From the NCBI GenBank assembly GCA_002398405.1, contig DGYN01000028.1:1-20638 (forward strand): a stretch of DNA of 20,638 nucleotides, in the 5' to 3' direction. Both the position numbers and the translations under genes were made by a program. The notes under the pieces were generated by a model. The model was given only the letters and a program-made list of their open reading frames with translations. It searched no databases and was not told the DNA's origin. Source of the DNA: Caulobacteraceae bacterium UBA5005. Lineage in GTDB: Bacteria > Pseudomonadota > Alphaproteobacteria > Caulobacterales > Caulobacteraceae. This document shows, piece after piece, positions 6,881 through 15,535 of this stretch. Each line of letters starts with the position of its first letter. Position 1 is the stretch's first letter.

Positions 6881-8073
6881 CCGCCGCCCGCACCGTCACC
6901 GTGCTCGGCTCGACTGGATCCATTGGATTGTCGACCCTGGATCTGCTCGAACATGCCCGCGCCGGGGGGCGTGCGGTTTCAATCGACGCCCTGGTGGGCG
7001 GCCGCAATACGGAGCGCCTGGCCGAACAGGCCCTATCCTGGCGCCCCAGGACCGCGGTCATAGCGGACGAGAGCCGTTACGAGGAATTGAAGGCCCGCCT
7101 GGCGGGCAGCGGGATCGAGGCCGCCGCCGGAAACAGCGCCGTGGTCGAAGCCGCCGCCATGGGGTCGGATTGGGTGATGTCGGCCATCGTCGGCGCGGCG
7201 GGCCTTGCGCCTACCCTGGCGGCTGTAGAGCGCGGCGCCACGGTGGCGCTCGCCAACAAGGAAGCCCTGGTCTGCGCGGGGCCGGCCCTGCTGCTCGCCG
7301 CGCTTCGTTCGGGCGGCAAGGTCATCCCGGTGGATTCCGAGCATTCCGCCATCTTCCAGGTGCTGCAACCCGATTGCGCCGACAAGGTGCATAAGCTGAT
7401 CCTGACCGCATCCGGCGGCCCATTCCGCACCTGGACCAGGTCCCAGATGGCGGCGGCCAGCCCCGAGCAGGCTATCGCGCACCCCAACTGGTCTATGGGC
7501 GCCAAGATCTCGGTGGATTCCGCCACCATGATGAACAAGGGCCTGGAGATGATCGAGGCGGCCTATCTTTTCGCCATGCCGCCAGAAAAGATCGAGGTCC
7601 TGATCCATCCCCAGTCGGTGATACACTCGCTCGTCGAGTACCAGGACGGATCAACGCTCGCTCAACTTGGCCCGCCGGATATGCGCGCGCCTATCGCCTG
7701 CGCCTTCGCCTGGCCCGACCGGATGGCCTGGCCCGCGCCCAGACTCGACCTCGCCGCCATCGGTAAACTCACCTTCGAGGCGCCTGATCTCGACCGCTTC
7801 CCCGCCGTCGGCCTCGCCAGGAGCGCCCTGGAGCGTGGCGGATTTGCACCAGCGGCGATGAACGCCGCCAATGAGACGGCGGTCGCCGCCTTCCTGGAGC
7901 GCCGGATCGGCTTCCTCGACATTGCTTCCGTGGTGGCGGAAACCCTTGCCCGAATGAACGGAAACGGCGATATCGGCGCCTCACTCGGGGGCGTGTTGGA
8001 AGAGGCCATGCTCATCGACGCCAGCGCCCGCCGGATAGCCGCCGATGTCCTGCCTCAATTCGAGCGCCTTTAG
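6877..8073 (+). CDS. dxr: 1-deoxy-D-xylulose 5-phosphate reductoisomerase
   Basis: DXR converts DXP to MEP using NADPH and a divalent metal, the first committed step of the non-mevalonate isoprenoid pathway and the target of fosmidomycin. The 398-residue protein has the NADPH-binding GSTGSIG (11-17), the metal ligands D153 and E155 in PVDSEHSAIFQ, the KISVDSATMMNKGLEMIEA segment with E224 as third ligand, and the C-terminal NAANETAVAAFL helix. The start at 6877 is chosen because it overlaps the cdsA stop (ATGA) and gives exactly the usual length; the frame is open upstream with ATGs at 6844 and 6868. rseP follows after 20 bases. Confidence 0.97.
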   Translation: MTAARTVTVLGSTGSIGLSTLDLLEHARAGGRAVSIDALVGGRNTERLAEQALSWRPRTAVIADESRYEELKARLAGSGIEAAAGNSAVVEAAAMGSDWVMSAIVGAAGLAPTLAAVERGATVALANKEALVCAGPALLLAALRSGGKVIPVDSEHSAIFQVLQPDCADKVHKLILTASGGPFRTWTRSQMAAASPEQAIAHPNWSMGAKISVDSATMMNKGLEMIEAAYLFAMPPEKIEVLIHPQSVIHSLVEYQDGSTLAQLGPPDMRAPIACAFAWPDRMAWPAPRLDLAAIGKLTFEAPDLDRFPAVGLARSALERGGFAPAAMNAANETAVAAFLERRIGFLDIASVVAETLARMNGNGDIGASLGGVLEEAMLIDASARRIAADVLPQFERL

Positions 8074-8093
8074 CGGGAAGAGAAAGCTTCGCA

Positions 8094-9311
8094 ATGCTTG
8101 AATTCCTGCCCTACCTGGCCATTTACACCATACCGATCCTGCTGATCCTCACAGCGGTGGTGACAATCCATGAGCTGGGCCATTTTTGGATGGCCAAGGC
8201 GTGCGACGTCGCCATCGACCAGTTCGCGATCGGCTTTGGAAAACCAATCGTTCAATGGACCGACAAGTCCGGCGTCCAGTGGCGCATTGGCTGGATTCCC
8301 CTGGGCGGCTACGTGCGCTTTGCGGGTGACAGCAACGAGGCCAGTGTTCCTGATTCTGAGGACCTCGAGGACCTTCGCAGCCAGATCGAGGCGAAACTCG
8401 GCAAGGAGGCGGTGGGCCGCTTCTACCACTTCAAACCCGTCTGGCAGCGGGCGCTAGTCGCAGCCGCCGGACCCGCCGCGAATTTCGTGCTGGCTCTTGT
8501 CATCTTCATGGCCATTTTCATGACGCTGGAGACGGCTCGGCTTCGGCCGGTGGTCGGAGAGGTGATGCCCAACTCTCCCGCCGCGGCCGCAGGTTTCCAG
8601 CCAGGTGATGTCATCAAATCGGTGAATGGCCGGGAAATACGGGATTTTGAAGAGTTCAAGATCTTCGTGATGTTGCGCTCGGGCGAGACTATCCACGTCA
8701 CGGTCGACCGGGCGGGCGAACAAAAGGTTCTGTCTCCCACCCTGCGGCGCATCGCAGAAAAGGACGGCGTCACCGGCGCCAAGATCAAGCGCGGTCAGGT
8801 GGGCATCGGACCCGATCCGAACGCTCTCTATTATTATCGAGCGAGAAATCCGGTCGAAGGGTTCAATGAAGCAACCCACGCGATCTGGGTGCGCCTGGAG
8901 ACCACGTTCACCTATATCGGGCGCATCTTCAAAGGACGCGAGAACGGAGATCAGTTCAGCGGCATCGTTGGCATGGCGGGCGCCGCCGGCGGCGTTACCA
9001 AGGCGACCATCAAAGCCTCGCCCGACCTCGGAACCTTTTTCGCGAATTTCGGCCTGAATATGGTGGCCTTCGCGGCGTCGATTTCGATCGGTATCGGCTT
9101 CGTCAACCTTCTGCCCATCCCGATGCTGGATGGAGGACACCTCGTTTTTTATGCCTATGAGGCCATTGCGAGGCGGCCCCTGGCGGCAAAGGTCCAGGCG
9201 GCCAGCTTCAAGGTTGGACTTGCGCTGGTGCTGGCTTTGATGTTGTTCGCCACTTGGAACGATCTCGTGCGATACGACGCGTTCCGATTCATCGGTGGGC
9301 TTATCTCTTGA
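8094..9311 (+). CDS. rseP: RIP zinc metalloprotease RseP (site-2 protease; MmpA-like)
   Basis: This is an inner-membrane site-2 protease that cuts transmembrane segments of substrates. In Caulobacter the orthologue MmpA degrades the polarity factor PodJ; that role is known from the family and not shown here. The 405 residues contain the zinc-binding HELGH (26-30) in the first membrane helix, one PDZ domain (from about 150, VVGEVMPNSPAAAAGFQPGD), and the third metal ligand in NLLPIPMLDGGH with D346, followed by a final membrane helix. Length and layout fit the short alphaproteobacterial type with one clear PDZ domain; E. coli RseP has two. GGAAG lies about 15 bases upstream of ATG 8094. Its stop overlaps the bamA start. 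Confidence 0.95.
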   Translation: MLEFLPYLAIYTIPILLILTAVVTIHELGHFWMAKACDVAIDQFAIGFGKPIVQWTDKSGVQWRIGWIPLGGYVRFAGDSNEASVPDSEDLEDLRSQIEAKLGKEAVGRFYHFKPVWQRALVAAAGPAANFVLALVIFMAIFMTLETARLRPVVGEVMPNSPAAAAGFQPGDVIKSVNGREIRDFEEFKIFVMLRSGETIHVTVDRAGEQKVLSPTLRRIAEKDGVTGAKIKRGQVGIGPDPNALYYYRARNPVEGFNEATHAIWVRLETTFTYIGRIFKGRENGDQFSGIVGMAGAAGGVTKATIKASPDLGTFFANFGLNMVAFAASISIGIGFVNLLPIPMLDGGHLVFYAYEAIARRPLAAKVQAASFKVGLALVLALMLFATWNDLVRYDAFRFIGGLIS

Positions 9312-11725
9312 TCGCTAATCATTCCGCCTTGAAGCGCCACGGTGCGCTCCGTCCGCTGGCCGCCGCCTTGCTGGCGACCACTGCGCTGGCAGCGCCGGGC
9401 CTGGCCGCTGCCCAGCAGCAGGCCCCTGCGCCTGTCGCCCAGGCGCAGAGCCGCAGCGCTTTCATCAACCGCATCGTCGTGCGCGGTAACGAGCGGATCG
9501 AAAGCTCCACCGTTGTCAGCTATCTGCCGATTCAGGTGGGCACGGTGGTCAGTGACGCCCAGCTCGACGAAGCCATCAACGTCCTGACGCAGAGCGGCCT
9601 TTTCGCCACCGCCACCATGAGTGTCGAGGGCGCGGACCTGGTCGTCGTCGTGGTTGAGAACCCGATTATCAACCGCGTGATCTTCGAGGGTGAGAAGGCC
9701 CTCAAGGAAGACAAGCTGACTGATGAAGTTCAGGTCAGGCCGCGGGGCATTTTCACGTCCGCGCGGGTTACCCAGGACGTCCAGCGCCTGCTTGACGTCT
9801 ACCGCCGCTCCGGCCGGATCTCGGCGACCATCACGCCCAAGATCGTCGAGCTGCCGCAGAAGCGCGTCGATGTGATTTTTGAGATCGACGAGGGGCCCAA
9901 GAGCGGCCTTCTGGACGTCAACTTCCTGGGCAACGCCCAGTTCAAGGACACCGACCTTCGCGACGTCATCGTGACCGAACGTTCGGCCTGGTACAAATTC
10001 CTGTCGACCAACGCCAACTACGACCCGGACCGCGTCGAGTACGACGAGAGCCTGCTGCGTGAACACTACCGCAACCGCGGCTACTATGACTTCCGGGTCG
10101 TTTCCTCGATCGCTGAGCTGAAGCCCGACAAGAACGGGTTCGCCCTGACCTTCACGGTCGACGAGGGGCAGGAATACAAGTTTGGCACGGTCAAGGTTGA
10201 GACCACGCTCAATAAGTTGGACGGCCGGGTTCTCGAACTTGTCCTGCAGCCGGTCATGCCGACCGGAAGCATCTATCGCGACAGCGCCGTTGAAGCGGCC
10301 CGCGACGCTCTGACCTTCGCCGCCGGCCGCGTGGGCTTTGCCTTTGTCGATATCAATCAGCGGCACGAGCGTAACCCGGAAACCGGAACGATCGACACGG
10401 TGTTTACCGTCACCGAGGGCCCGCGGGTCTACGTCGAGCGCATCGACATCGTCGGCAACACCCAGACCCTGGACAAGGTGATCCGGCGCGAAATGCAGCT
10501 GGTGGAGGGCGACGCCTTCAACCAGTCGCTGCTCGACCGCTCCGAACAAGGGATCGAGGCCCTACGCTTCTTCAAGGATGGCGAAGAGGGCGTTCAGATC
10601 GAACAGCTGCCGGGCACCGCCGCCGACAAAACCGTTCTTCGCGTCGCGGTGATCGAACAGCCGACCGGGCAGCTCGCCTTTTCGGCCGGCTATAGCTCCA
10701 TCGATCAACTGGTCATCGATTTCTCCGTCGAGCAGCGCAACTTCCGCGGCCGGGGCCAGGATTTTAGAGCTGTCGCGCGGACTGGCGCTTTCCAGCGCAA
10801 CGTCAACATCAGCTTCACCGAGCCGCGGTTCATGGGCCGTAACCTTGGCGCGGGCTTTGACCTTTACGGTTACCGCTACGATTTCGAGCGCGAAGCCGGC
10901 TACATCATCAACCAGACCGGCGCCAACATGAGGGTAGGGTTCCCGCTGAATCAGCAGTCCTATCTGCAGTTGATCTACAGCCTGCGCACCGATGATGTGG
11001 AAGTCTCGCAGTTGACCTGCAGCTTTGCTCAGCGCCCCGCCCTGTGCGACCAGGTCGGCAGCAAATACACCTCGCTGGCGGGTGTAACCTGGCAGATGGA
11101 CAAGACCAACGACCCGCGCACTCCGAGCCGCGGCTATCGTCTGCAGGGCACGCAAAGCTTCGCCGGTCTGGGCGGAGACATCAATTACCTGAAGACCGAA
11201 CTTCAGGGGTCCTGGTATTATGGCTTCAACCGCGACCTGATCTTCAGCGCCACGTCGGATTTCGGTTTCATCGCCGGCTACGGCGGAGACAGCATCCGGG
11301 TGAACGACCGGTTCTTCAAGGGCGGGCAGACCTTCCGCGGATTCGAGACCGCCGGTATCGGCCCGCGTGACATCAGCTTCGGCAACGCCCTGGGCGGCAA
11401 GCTGTACAGCATCACCAGTCTTGAACTGACGATTCCAACCTTCCTGCCCGAAAACCTGCCTGTGAAGGCATCGCTGTTCACCGACTTTGGCACCCTGGGC
11501 GGTATCGACCGGATCGACAAGATTGGCTGCACCCAGGGCTCGCCGCCCGTGTGCAACCTCAACCCCTCGGTCAAAGATAGCTACGCGCTGCGTGCGGCGG
11601 CAGGTATAAGCATCGGCTGGCGCTCGCCGCTGGGCCCGATCCAGTTCGATATCTCGAAGGTTCTGGCCAAGGAAAAATACGACAAGACCGAGTCTTTCCG
11701 CTTCTCCACGTCCACAAAGTTCTGA
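9308..11725 (+). CDS. bamA: Outer membrane protein assembly factor BamA
   Basis: BamA is the central beta-barrel of the BAM complex that inserts outer membrane proteins. From TTG 9308 the product is 805 residues: a signal peptide (LLATTALAAPGLAAA, cleavage likely before QQQ), POTRA domains from about 54 to 445 (five expected), and a 16-strand barrel from about 453 to the C-terminal phenylalanine of the insertion signal. The loop-6 motif FRGF is at 676-679 within KGGQTFRGFETAGIGPRD. The start is inferred: TTG 9308 overlaps the rseP stop (TTGA) and has GGTGGG at 9294-9299 before it. TTG 9329 would also leave a signal peptide, and there is no ATG. Two cysteine pairs (C571/C580, C741/C749) lie in predicted surface loops. 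Confidence 0.96.
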   Translation: MIANHSALKRHGALRPLAAALLATTALAAPGLAAAQQQAPAPVAQAQSRSAFINRIVVRGNERIESSTVVSYLPIQVGTVVSDAQLDEAINVLTQSGLFATATMSVEGADLVVVVVENPIINRVIFEGEKALKEDKLTDEVQVRPRGIFTSARVTQDVQRLLDVYRRSGRISATITPKIVELPQKRVDVIFEIDEGPKSGLLDVNFLGNAQFKDTDLRDVIVTERSAWYKFLSTNANYDPDRVEYDESLLREHYRNRGYYDFRVVSSIAELKPDKNGFALTFTVDEGQEYKFGTVKVETTLNKLDGRVLELVLQPVMPTGSIYRDSAVEAARDALTFAAGRVGFAFVDINQRHERNPETGTIDTVFTVTEGPRVYVERIDIVGNTQTLDKVIRREMQLVEGDAFNQSLLDRSEQGIEALRFFKDGEEGVQIEQLPGTAADKTVLRVAVIEQPTGQLAFSAGYSSIDQLVIDFSVEQRNFRGRGQDFRAVARTGAFQRNVNISFTEPRFMGRNLGAGFDLYGYRYDFEREAGYIINQTGANMRVGFPLNQQSYLQLIYSLRTDDVEVSQLTCSFAQRPALCDQVGSKYTSLAGVTWQMDKTNDPRTPSRGYRLQGTQSFAGLGGDINYLKTELQGSWYYGFNRDLIFSATSDFGFIAGYGGDSIRVNDRFFKGGQTFRGFETAGIGPRDISFGNALGGKLYSITSLELTIPTFLPENLPVKASLFTDFGTLGGIDRIDKIGCTQGSPPVCNLNPSVKDSYALRAAAGISIGWRSPLGPIQFDISKVLAKEKYDKTESFRFSTSTKF

Positions 11726-11730
11726 CCCCC

Positions 11731-12435
11731 ATGCTCAAACGCCTATTCCCCATCGCGGTCGCCGCGTCCATCGCCGGGTTCTCGCTCGCTTCGGCCCAGA
11801 CCCCGGCGCAGCCCGCGCAAAAGGTTGATCCCAACGCAGCGGCTTTTGAGGCGGCTCAAGCCAACCCGAAGGGACCCCTGGTTCCCGGGCTGTGCATCGT
11901 TTTCAAGGAACGGGTTCTGGGAACCTCAACCGTGGGCGTTTTCGCCGCGGGGCGCCTGACGGCCATCGAGAACGAAGTGAACAACGAAGTCGCCGCGGCG
12001 CGCAATCAGGCCCAGACCGACGCCCGCGCCCTTGAAGCGCAACGCGCAACGCTCGGGGAACAAGCCTTCCTGGCGCAGGCCCAAGCGCTGGCCCAGCGGT
12101 ACGACACCCTTTACCAAATCCGGTCCCGCGAATTGCAGGCCACGAACCAAATGGTTGAGCAGCGCATCTACCAGGAAATGGGACCGGTGGTGATCGATGT
12201 CTTCCAGGCGCGCAACTGCACAGTCATTCTTGACGCCTCGGCGGTGATCATGCGCGCCAACGCGCTCGACATTACCACCGACGTCGTCCAACGGCTCAAC
12301 ACGCGCATCACCCAGTTTCCGATCAGCAAGGTTGTTGCGCAGGTTGCGCCGGCGCAGGGTGCTCCTACGGCGGGAGTTCCCGCGACACCGCCACCTGCCG
12401 GCGGGGGTCGCCCCGCTCAGGGTCCCGCGCGCTAG
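11731..12435 (+). CDS. OmpH/Skp family periplasmic chaperone
   Basis: A periplasmic chaperone-like protein of 234 residues; Skp/OmpH trimers hold unfolded outer membrane proteins on the way to BamA. It starts with a signal peptide (MLKRLFPIAVAASIAG, cleavage likely after residue 22, LASA|Q). The middle is a long alanine/glutamine-rich, charged helical stretch with coiled-coil character (about 80-155) flanked by short beta segments (VGVFAAGRL, CTVILDAS), as in the Skp tentacle fold. The tail from about 205 is proline/glycine-rich. Two cysteines, C55 and C163, sit at the bases of the helical part. Its place five bases after bamA and ahead of lpxD matches skp in E. coli. No Shine-Dalgarno sequence is visible, so coupling to bamA is likely. 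Confidence 0.88.
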   Translation: MLKRLFPIAVAASIAGFSLASAQTPAQPAQKVDPNAAAFEAAQANPKGPLVPGLCIVFKERVLGTSTVGVFAAGRLTAIENEVNNEVAAARNQAQTDARALEAQRATLGEQAFLAQAQALAQRYDTLYQIRSRELQATNQMVEQRIYQEMGPVVIDVFQARNCTVILDASAVIMRANALDITTDVVQRLNTRITQFPISKVVAQVAPAQGAPTAGVPATPPPAGGGRPAQGPAR

Positions 12436-12442
12436 GCCGGCG

Positions 12443-13459
12443 ATGGCCGACGAGCGCTTTTTCGATGCCCTGGGCCCTTTCGCCCTGTCGGTTATCGCCG
12501 AAGCGACAAAGGCCAGTTTGTCAGATCCGGCTGATGGCGACCGCGAGGTCCGCCAGGCGGCGTCTCTGGACGATGCCGGGCCGGGAGCAATCACCTTCCT
12601 CGCGAACCCGAAACACGCTGACCGCCTTTCCGGCCTTAGGGCGACAGCAGTCTTTGTCACCAAGGAGGCGGCCGCAATGGTTCCGCCAGGGTGCGCCGCC
12701 CTCGTCTCGGCCTGGCCGCAAGCCGCCTGGGCGGCAGCCGTCCATCTATTGCACCGTCCGAGGCGTCACGATGGCGTTGACGGGGCTATCCATCCCACGG
12801 CGGTGATCGAGCCCGGCGTCATCCTGGGTCCCGGCGTCGCCGTTGGGCCGGGCGCGCGAATCGGACAGGGGACCTTCATCGCCGCCAATGCGGTGATCGG
12901 TCCCGGGGTCGCCATCGGCCGGAATTGCTCGATCGGCGCCAGCACCAGCGTCACCTTTGCTCTGGTGGGCGACCGGGTCTTGATTCTCGCGGGTGTTCGG
13001 ATCGGCGAGGCGGGCTTCGGTGTCGCGCCATCGGGCAAAGGCCCGGTCGATGTTCCTCAACTGGGCCGGGTCATTCTGCAAGACGGCGTGACCATCGGCG
13101 CCAATAGCTGCATCGACCGCGGAAGTTTGAGCGATACGTTGATCGGCGAGAACAGCAAGTTCGACAACCTCTGCCATATCGCCCATGGCGTCCGCATCGG
13201 CAGGAACTGCGTCGCGGCGGGAGATCTCGGCGTGGCGGGCTCGGTCGTGATCGGCGACGGGGTGCAGTTTGGCGGCCGCGTCGGCATTCGCGACCATGTA
13301 TCGATTGGCGATGGCGCCTCCGTCGCCGCGGCTTCCATGGTGTTTAAGGATGTTCCAGCTGGGGAAACCTGGGCCGGATATCCGGCAAAGCCGATCGCTT
13401 CCTGGAAGCGGGAAAGCGTGACCTTGGCGAAACTGGTCAGGGACAGAGGGAGGAAGTGA
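12443..13459 (+). CDS. lpxD: UDP-3-O-(3-hydroxyacyl)glucosamine N-acyltransferase
   Basis: LpxD adds the second 3-hydroxyacyl chain, from acyl-ACP, to UDP-3-O-acyl-glucosamine in lipid A synthesis. The 338-residue protein has an N-terminal uridine-binding domain (about 1-105, with AGPGAITFLANPKH) followed by a left-handed beta-helix of hexapeptide repeats (for example GVILGPGVAVGPGARIG) and the C-terminal WAGYPAKPIASWKRE helix. The catalytic histidine is H248 in HIAHGVRIG (E. coli H239). ATG 12443 is chosen because the protein then begins like LpxD; an in-frame extension to 12332 lies inside the previous gene and is arginine-rich. The stop overlaps fabZ. Confidence 0.97.
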   Translation: MADERFFDALGPFALSVIAEATKASLSDPADGDREVRQAASLDDAGPGAITFLANPKHADRLSGLRATAVFVTKEAAAMVPPGCAALVSAWPQAAWAAAVHLLHRPRRHDGVDGAIHPTAVIEPGVILGPGVAVGPGARIGQGTFIAANAVIGPGVAIGRNCSIGASTSVTFALVGDRVLILAGVRIGEAGFGVAPSGKGPVDVPQLGRVILQDGVTIGANSCIDRGSLSDTLIGENSKFDNLCHIAHGVRIGRNCVAAGDLGVAGSVVIGDGVQFGGRVGIRDHVSIGDGASVAAASMVFKDVPAGETWAGYPAKPIASWKRESVTLAKLVRDRGRK

Positions 13460-13914
13460 TGAGCACCGACGTCGTTGAACTGGCGGAAATCCTCCGTCGA
13501 ATTCCGCATCGCTATCCGTTCCTGCTCATCGACCGGTGTGAGGATTTTCAGGCCAACAAGTCGATCACGGGCATCAAGTGCGTGACCGCCAACGAGAGCT
13601 TTTTTCAGGGCCATTTCCCGGGCAATCCGGTGATGCCCGGCGTCCTGATCGTCGAGGCCATCGCTCAGTCAGGCGGCGTTCTGATGTCCAAGTCCCTGGA
13701 TGCTGACATCGCCGGTAAGAGCATTTTCTTCGCGGCCTTGGACAACATTCGGTTCCGGCGGCCGGTCCGTCCAGGGGAAGTGCTTCGCATGCCCGTCGAG
13801 GTGCTGAAGCATCGGGGCGGCCTCTTTAAATTCGCAGGCCGGGCCTTTGTCGGCGATCAGCTGGCGGCCGAGGTTGAATTCACTGCCATGGTGGTCGAGA
13901 ACACTAGCGAATGA
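13459..13914 (+). CDS. fabZ: 3-hydroxyacyl-[acyl-carrier-protein] dehydratase FabZ
   Basis: FabZ dehydrates 3-hydroxyacyl-ACP in type II fatty acid synthesis and competes with LpxA and LpxD for the same acyl-ACP pool, which explains its place between them. The 151-residue hotdog-fold protein has PHRYPFLLIDR near the N-terminus and the active-site segment GHFPGNPVMPGVLIVEA with H52 and E66, 14 residues apart as in E. coli (H54, E68). ATG 13459 overlaps the lpxD stop (TGATG) and has a strong ribosome binding site, GGGAGGA, just upstream; GTG 13456 is in frame but too close to it. The stop overlaps the lpxA start as ATGA. Confidence 0.98.
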   Translation: MSTDVVELAEILRRIPHRYPFLLIDRCEDFQANKSITGIKCVTANESFFQGHFPGNPVMPGVLIVEAIAQSGGVLMSKSLDADIAGKSIFFAALDNIRFRRPVRPGEVLRMPVEVLKHRGGLFKFAGRAFVGDQLAAEVEFTAMVVENTSE

Positions 13915-14705
13915 CTGCCGTACATCCGACGGCCATCGTCCATGAGGCCGCCAAGCTCGGGGCCGGGGTGGAGATCGGGCCCTATAGCATCGTAGGCCCG
14001 GACGTTGTGCTGGGCGACGGCGTGCGGCTTCTGTCCCATGTCTGCATCGAGGGCGTGACCGAGATCGGCGAGGCTTGCGTCGTGCATCCCTTCGCGCGGC
14101 TAGGCGGCGACCCCCAGCATTTGGGTCACAAGGGCGAAAAGACGCGCCTGATCGTCGGCCCGCGGAACATGATCCGCGAAGGCGTGACCTTCAACACCGG
14201 CACGGTGGCAGGCCGCGGGGTGACTACCATCGGCGCCGATGGCCTGTTCATGTCCGGCAGTCATGTGGCCCACGACTGCATCGTCGGCAACAACACCGTC
14301 TTTGCGCAAAACGCGACCCTGGGCGGTCACGTGGTTATCGGTGACTTCGTATTCATGGGCGGGCTCGCCGCCGTCCACCAGTTCGGCCGCATCGGCCGTT
14401 ACGCCTTTGTCGGGGGACTTTCCGCCGTAACCAAGGATATCATCCCTTACGGCTCGGTCTGGGGCGTCCATGCGCACCTCGAGGGTCTGAACCTGGTGGG
14501 CCTGAAGCGCCGGGGGTTCGCGCGCGACACCATCAACGACCTTCGCGCCGCCTATCGTCTCCTGTTCGCCGATGAGGGGACCCTGCAGGAGCGCATCGAC
14601 GATGTGGCGCGGGTTTTTGCCCATGTGGAACAGGTTATGGAAATCGTCGACTTCATCCGCGCCGACGCGAACAGGCCGCTTTGCCTGCCGCGCAACGACG
14701 ACTGA
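13911..14705 (+). CDS. lpxA: UDP-N-acetylglucosamine O-acyltransferase
   Basis: LpxA catalyses the first step of lipid A synthesis, transfer of a 3-hydroxyacyl chain from ACP to the 3-OH of UDP-GlcNAc. The 264 residues form a hexapeptide-repeat beta-helix (VHPTAIVHEAAKLGAG, IGPYSIVGPDVVLGDG) and a helical C-terminal domain (RRGFARDTINDLRAAYRLLF). The catalytic base is H121 in SHVAHDCIVGN, with H118 three residues before, matching E. coli H125 and H122. The start overlaps the fabZ stop by four bases and the stop overlaps the lpxI start (TGATG). There is no good Shine-Dalgarno sequence of its own, so translational coupling is likely. Confidence 0.98.
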   Translation: MTAVHPTAIVHEAAKLGAGVEIGPYSIVGPDVVLGDGVRLLSHVCIEGVTEIGEACVVHPFARLGGDPQHLGHKGEKTRLIVGPRNMIREGVTFNTGTVAGRGVTTIGADGLFMSGSHVAHDCIVGNNTVFAQNATLGGHVVIGDFVFMGGLAAVHQFGRIGRYAFVGGLSAVTKDIIPYGSVWGVHAHLEGLNLVGLKRRGFARDTINDLRAAYRLLFADEGTLQERIDDVARVFAHVEQVMEIVDFIRADANRPLCLPRNDD

Positions 14706-15535
14706 TGGACAAGCTTGGCCTGATCGCCGGGGCAGGCGGCCTGCCCGTAGAAGTGGCCCGTGAGTGCCTCGAGGCCGGCCGTCCGCTGTTCGTGGTGCGG
14801 ATCAAGGGGCTGACCGATCCAAGACTGGATGAATTCCCCGGCATGGATGTGGGCCTTGCCGAGTTCGGCAAGACCCTCAAGGCCTTGAAGACCGCCAAGT
14901 GCAAGGCGGTCTGTATGGCCGGCCAGGTCAAGCGCCCCGATTTCAAGACCCTGATGCCGGACCTGCGTGGGGCGGCCTTTCTACCCGGCCTGATCCTGGA
15001 GGCGCGCAAGGGTGACGACGCCATCCTGCGCGCTCTGATCCGCATCTTCGAAAAGGAGGGCTTCCGCGTGGAGGGCGCGCAGGAAGCGGCGGGCAGTCTG
15101 ACGCTCCCCGTGGGTCCGCTGGGCAAGCATACCGCCCACGATCAGCACTTCGAGGATATCGGCAAGGCGCTCTTCGTCGCCCGTGAGATCGGCCAGCTCG
15201 ACATCGGTCAGGGGGCCGTGGTGGCGCGGGGAGTGGTGCTGGCCGTCGAGGCGCAGGAAGGCACCGACGCGATGCTTCGCCGGGTCGCCGAATTGCCTGT
15301 GGGAATCCGGGGCAGCGCCGAAAATCCCTGCGGCGTACTCGCCAAGGCGCCCAAGCCCATACAGGAGCGGCGGATCGATCTGCCGACCATGGGTCTGGCC
15401 ACCGTCCACCGGGCGGCGGCGGCGGGTCTGGCCGGGATTGTCGGCGAGGCGGGCGGCGTTCTGATCCTTGACCGCGAGCAGGTGATCGCCGAGGCGGACG
15501 CCTTGGGGCTCTTCATCCTCGGGGTCGAGCCCTAG
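14705..15535 (+). CDS. lpxI: UDP-2,3-diacylglucosamine pyrophosphatase LpxI
   Basis: LpxI hydrolyses UDP-2,3-diacylglucosamine to 2,3-diacylglucosamine 1-phosphate (lipid X), replacing the unrelated LpxH of gammaproteobacteria. The family (formerly DUF1009) was characterised in Caulobacter crescentus. The 276-residue protein opens with GLIAGAGGLPVEVARE, has AGQVKRPDF, and the family core LGKHTAHDQHFEDIGKA and GAVVARGVVLAVEAQEGTD. D225, in RIDLPTMG, coincides in number and context with the aspartate reported as essential in the Caulobacter enzyme. ATG 14705 overlaps the lpxA stop; eight in-frame residues upstream from 14681 are not needed. lpxB follows directly, giving the order lpxA-lpxI-lpxB. 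Confidence 0.95.
   Translation: MDKLGLIAGAGGLPVEVARECLEAGRPLFVVRIKGLTDPRLDEFPGMDVGLAEFGKTLKALKTAKCKAVCMAGQVKRPDFKTLMPDLRGAAFLPGLILEARKGDDAILRALIRIFEKEGFRVEGAQEAAGSLTLPVGPLGKHTAHDQHFEDIGKALFVAREIGQLDIGQGAVVARGVVLAVEAQEGTDAMLRRVAELPVGIRGSAENPCGVLAKAPKPIQERRIDLPTMGLATVHRAAAAGLAGIVGEAGGVLILDREQVIAEADALGLFILGVEP

Noticed and set aside
9155..10549. Long open frame on the - strand (464 codons) opposite rseP end and bamA
   Set aside because: It mirrors the codon pattern of bamA on the other strand, a usual effect of high-GC codon bias. The product has no recognisable motif, and bamA is certain.
12332..12442. Upstream in-frame extension of lpxD from 12332
   Set aside because: It overlaps the previous gene by over 100 bases and encodes an Arg-rich stretch foreign to LpxD. 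ATG 12443 gives the normal family length.
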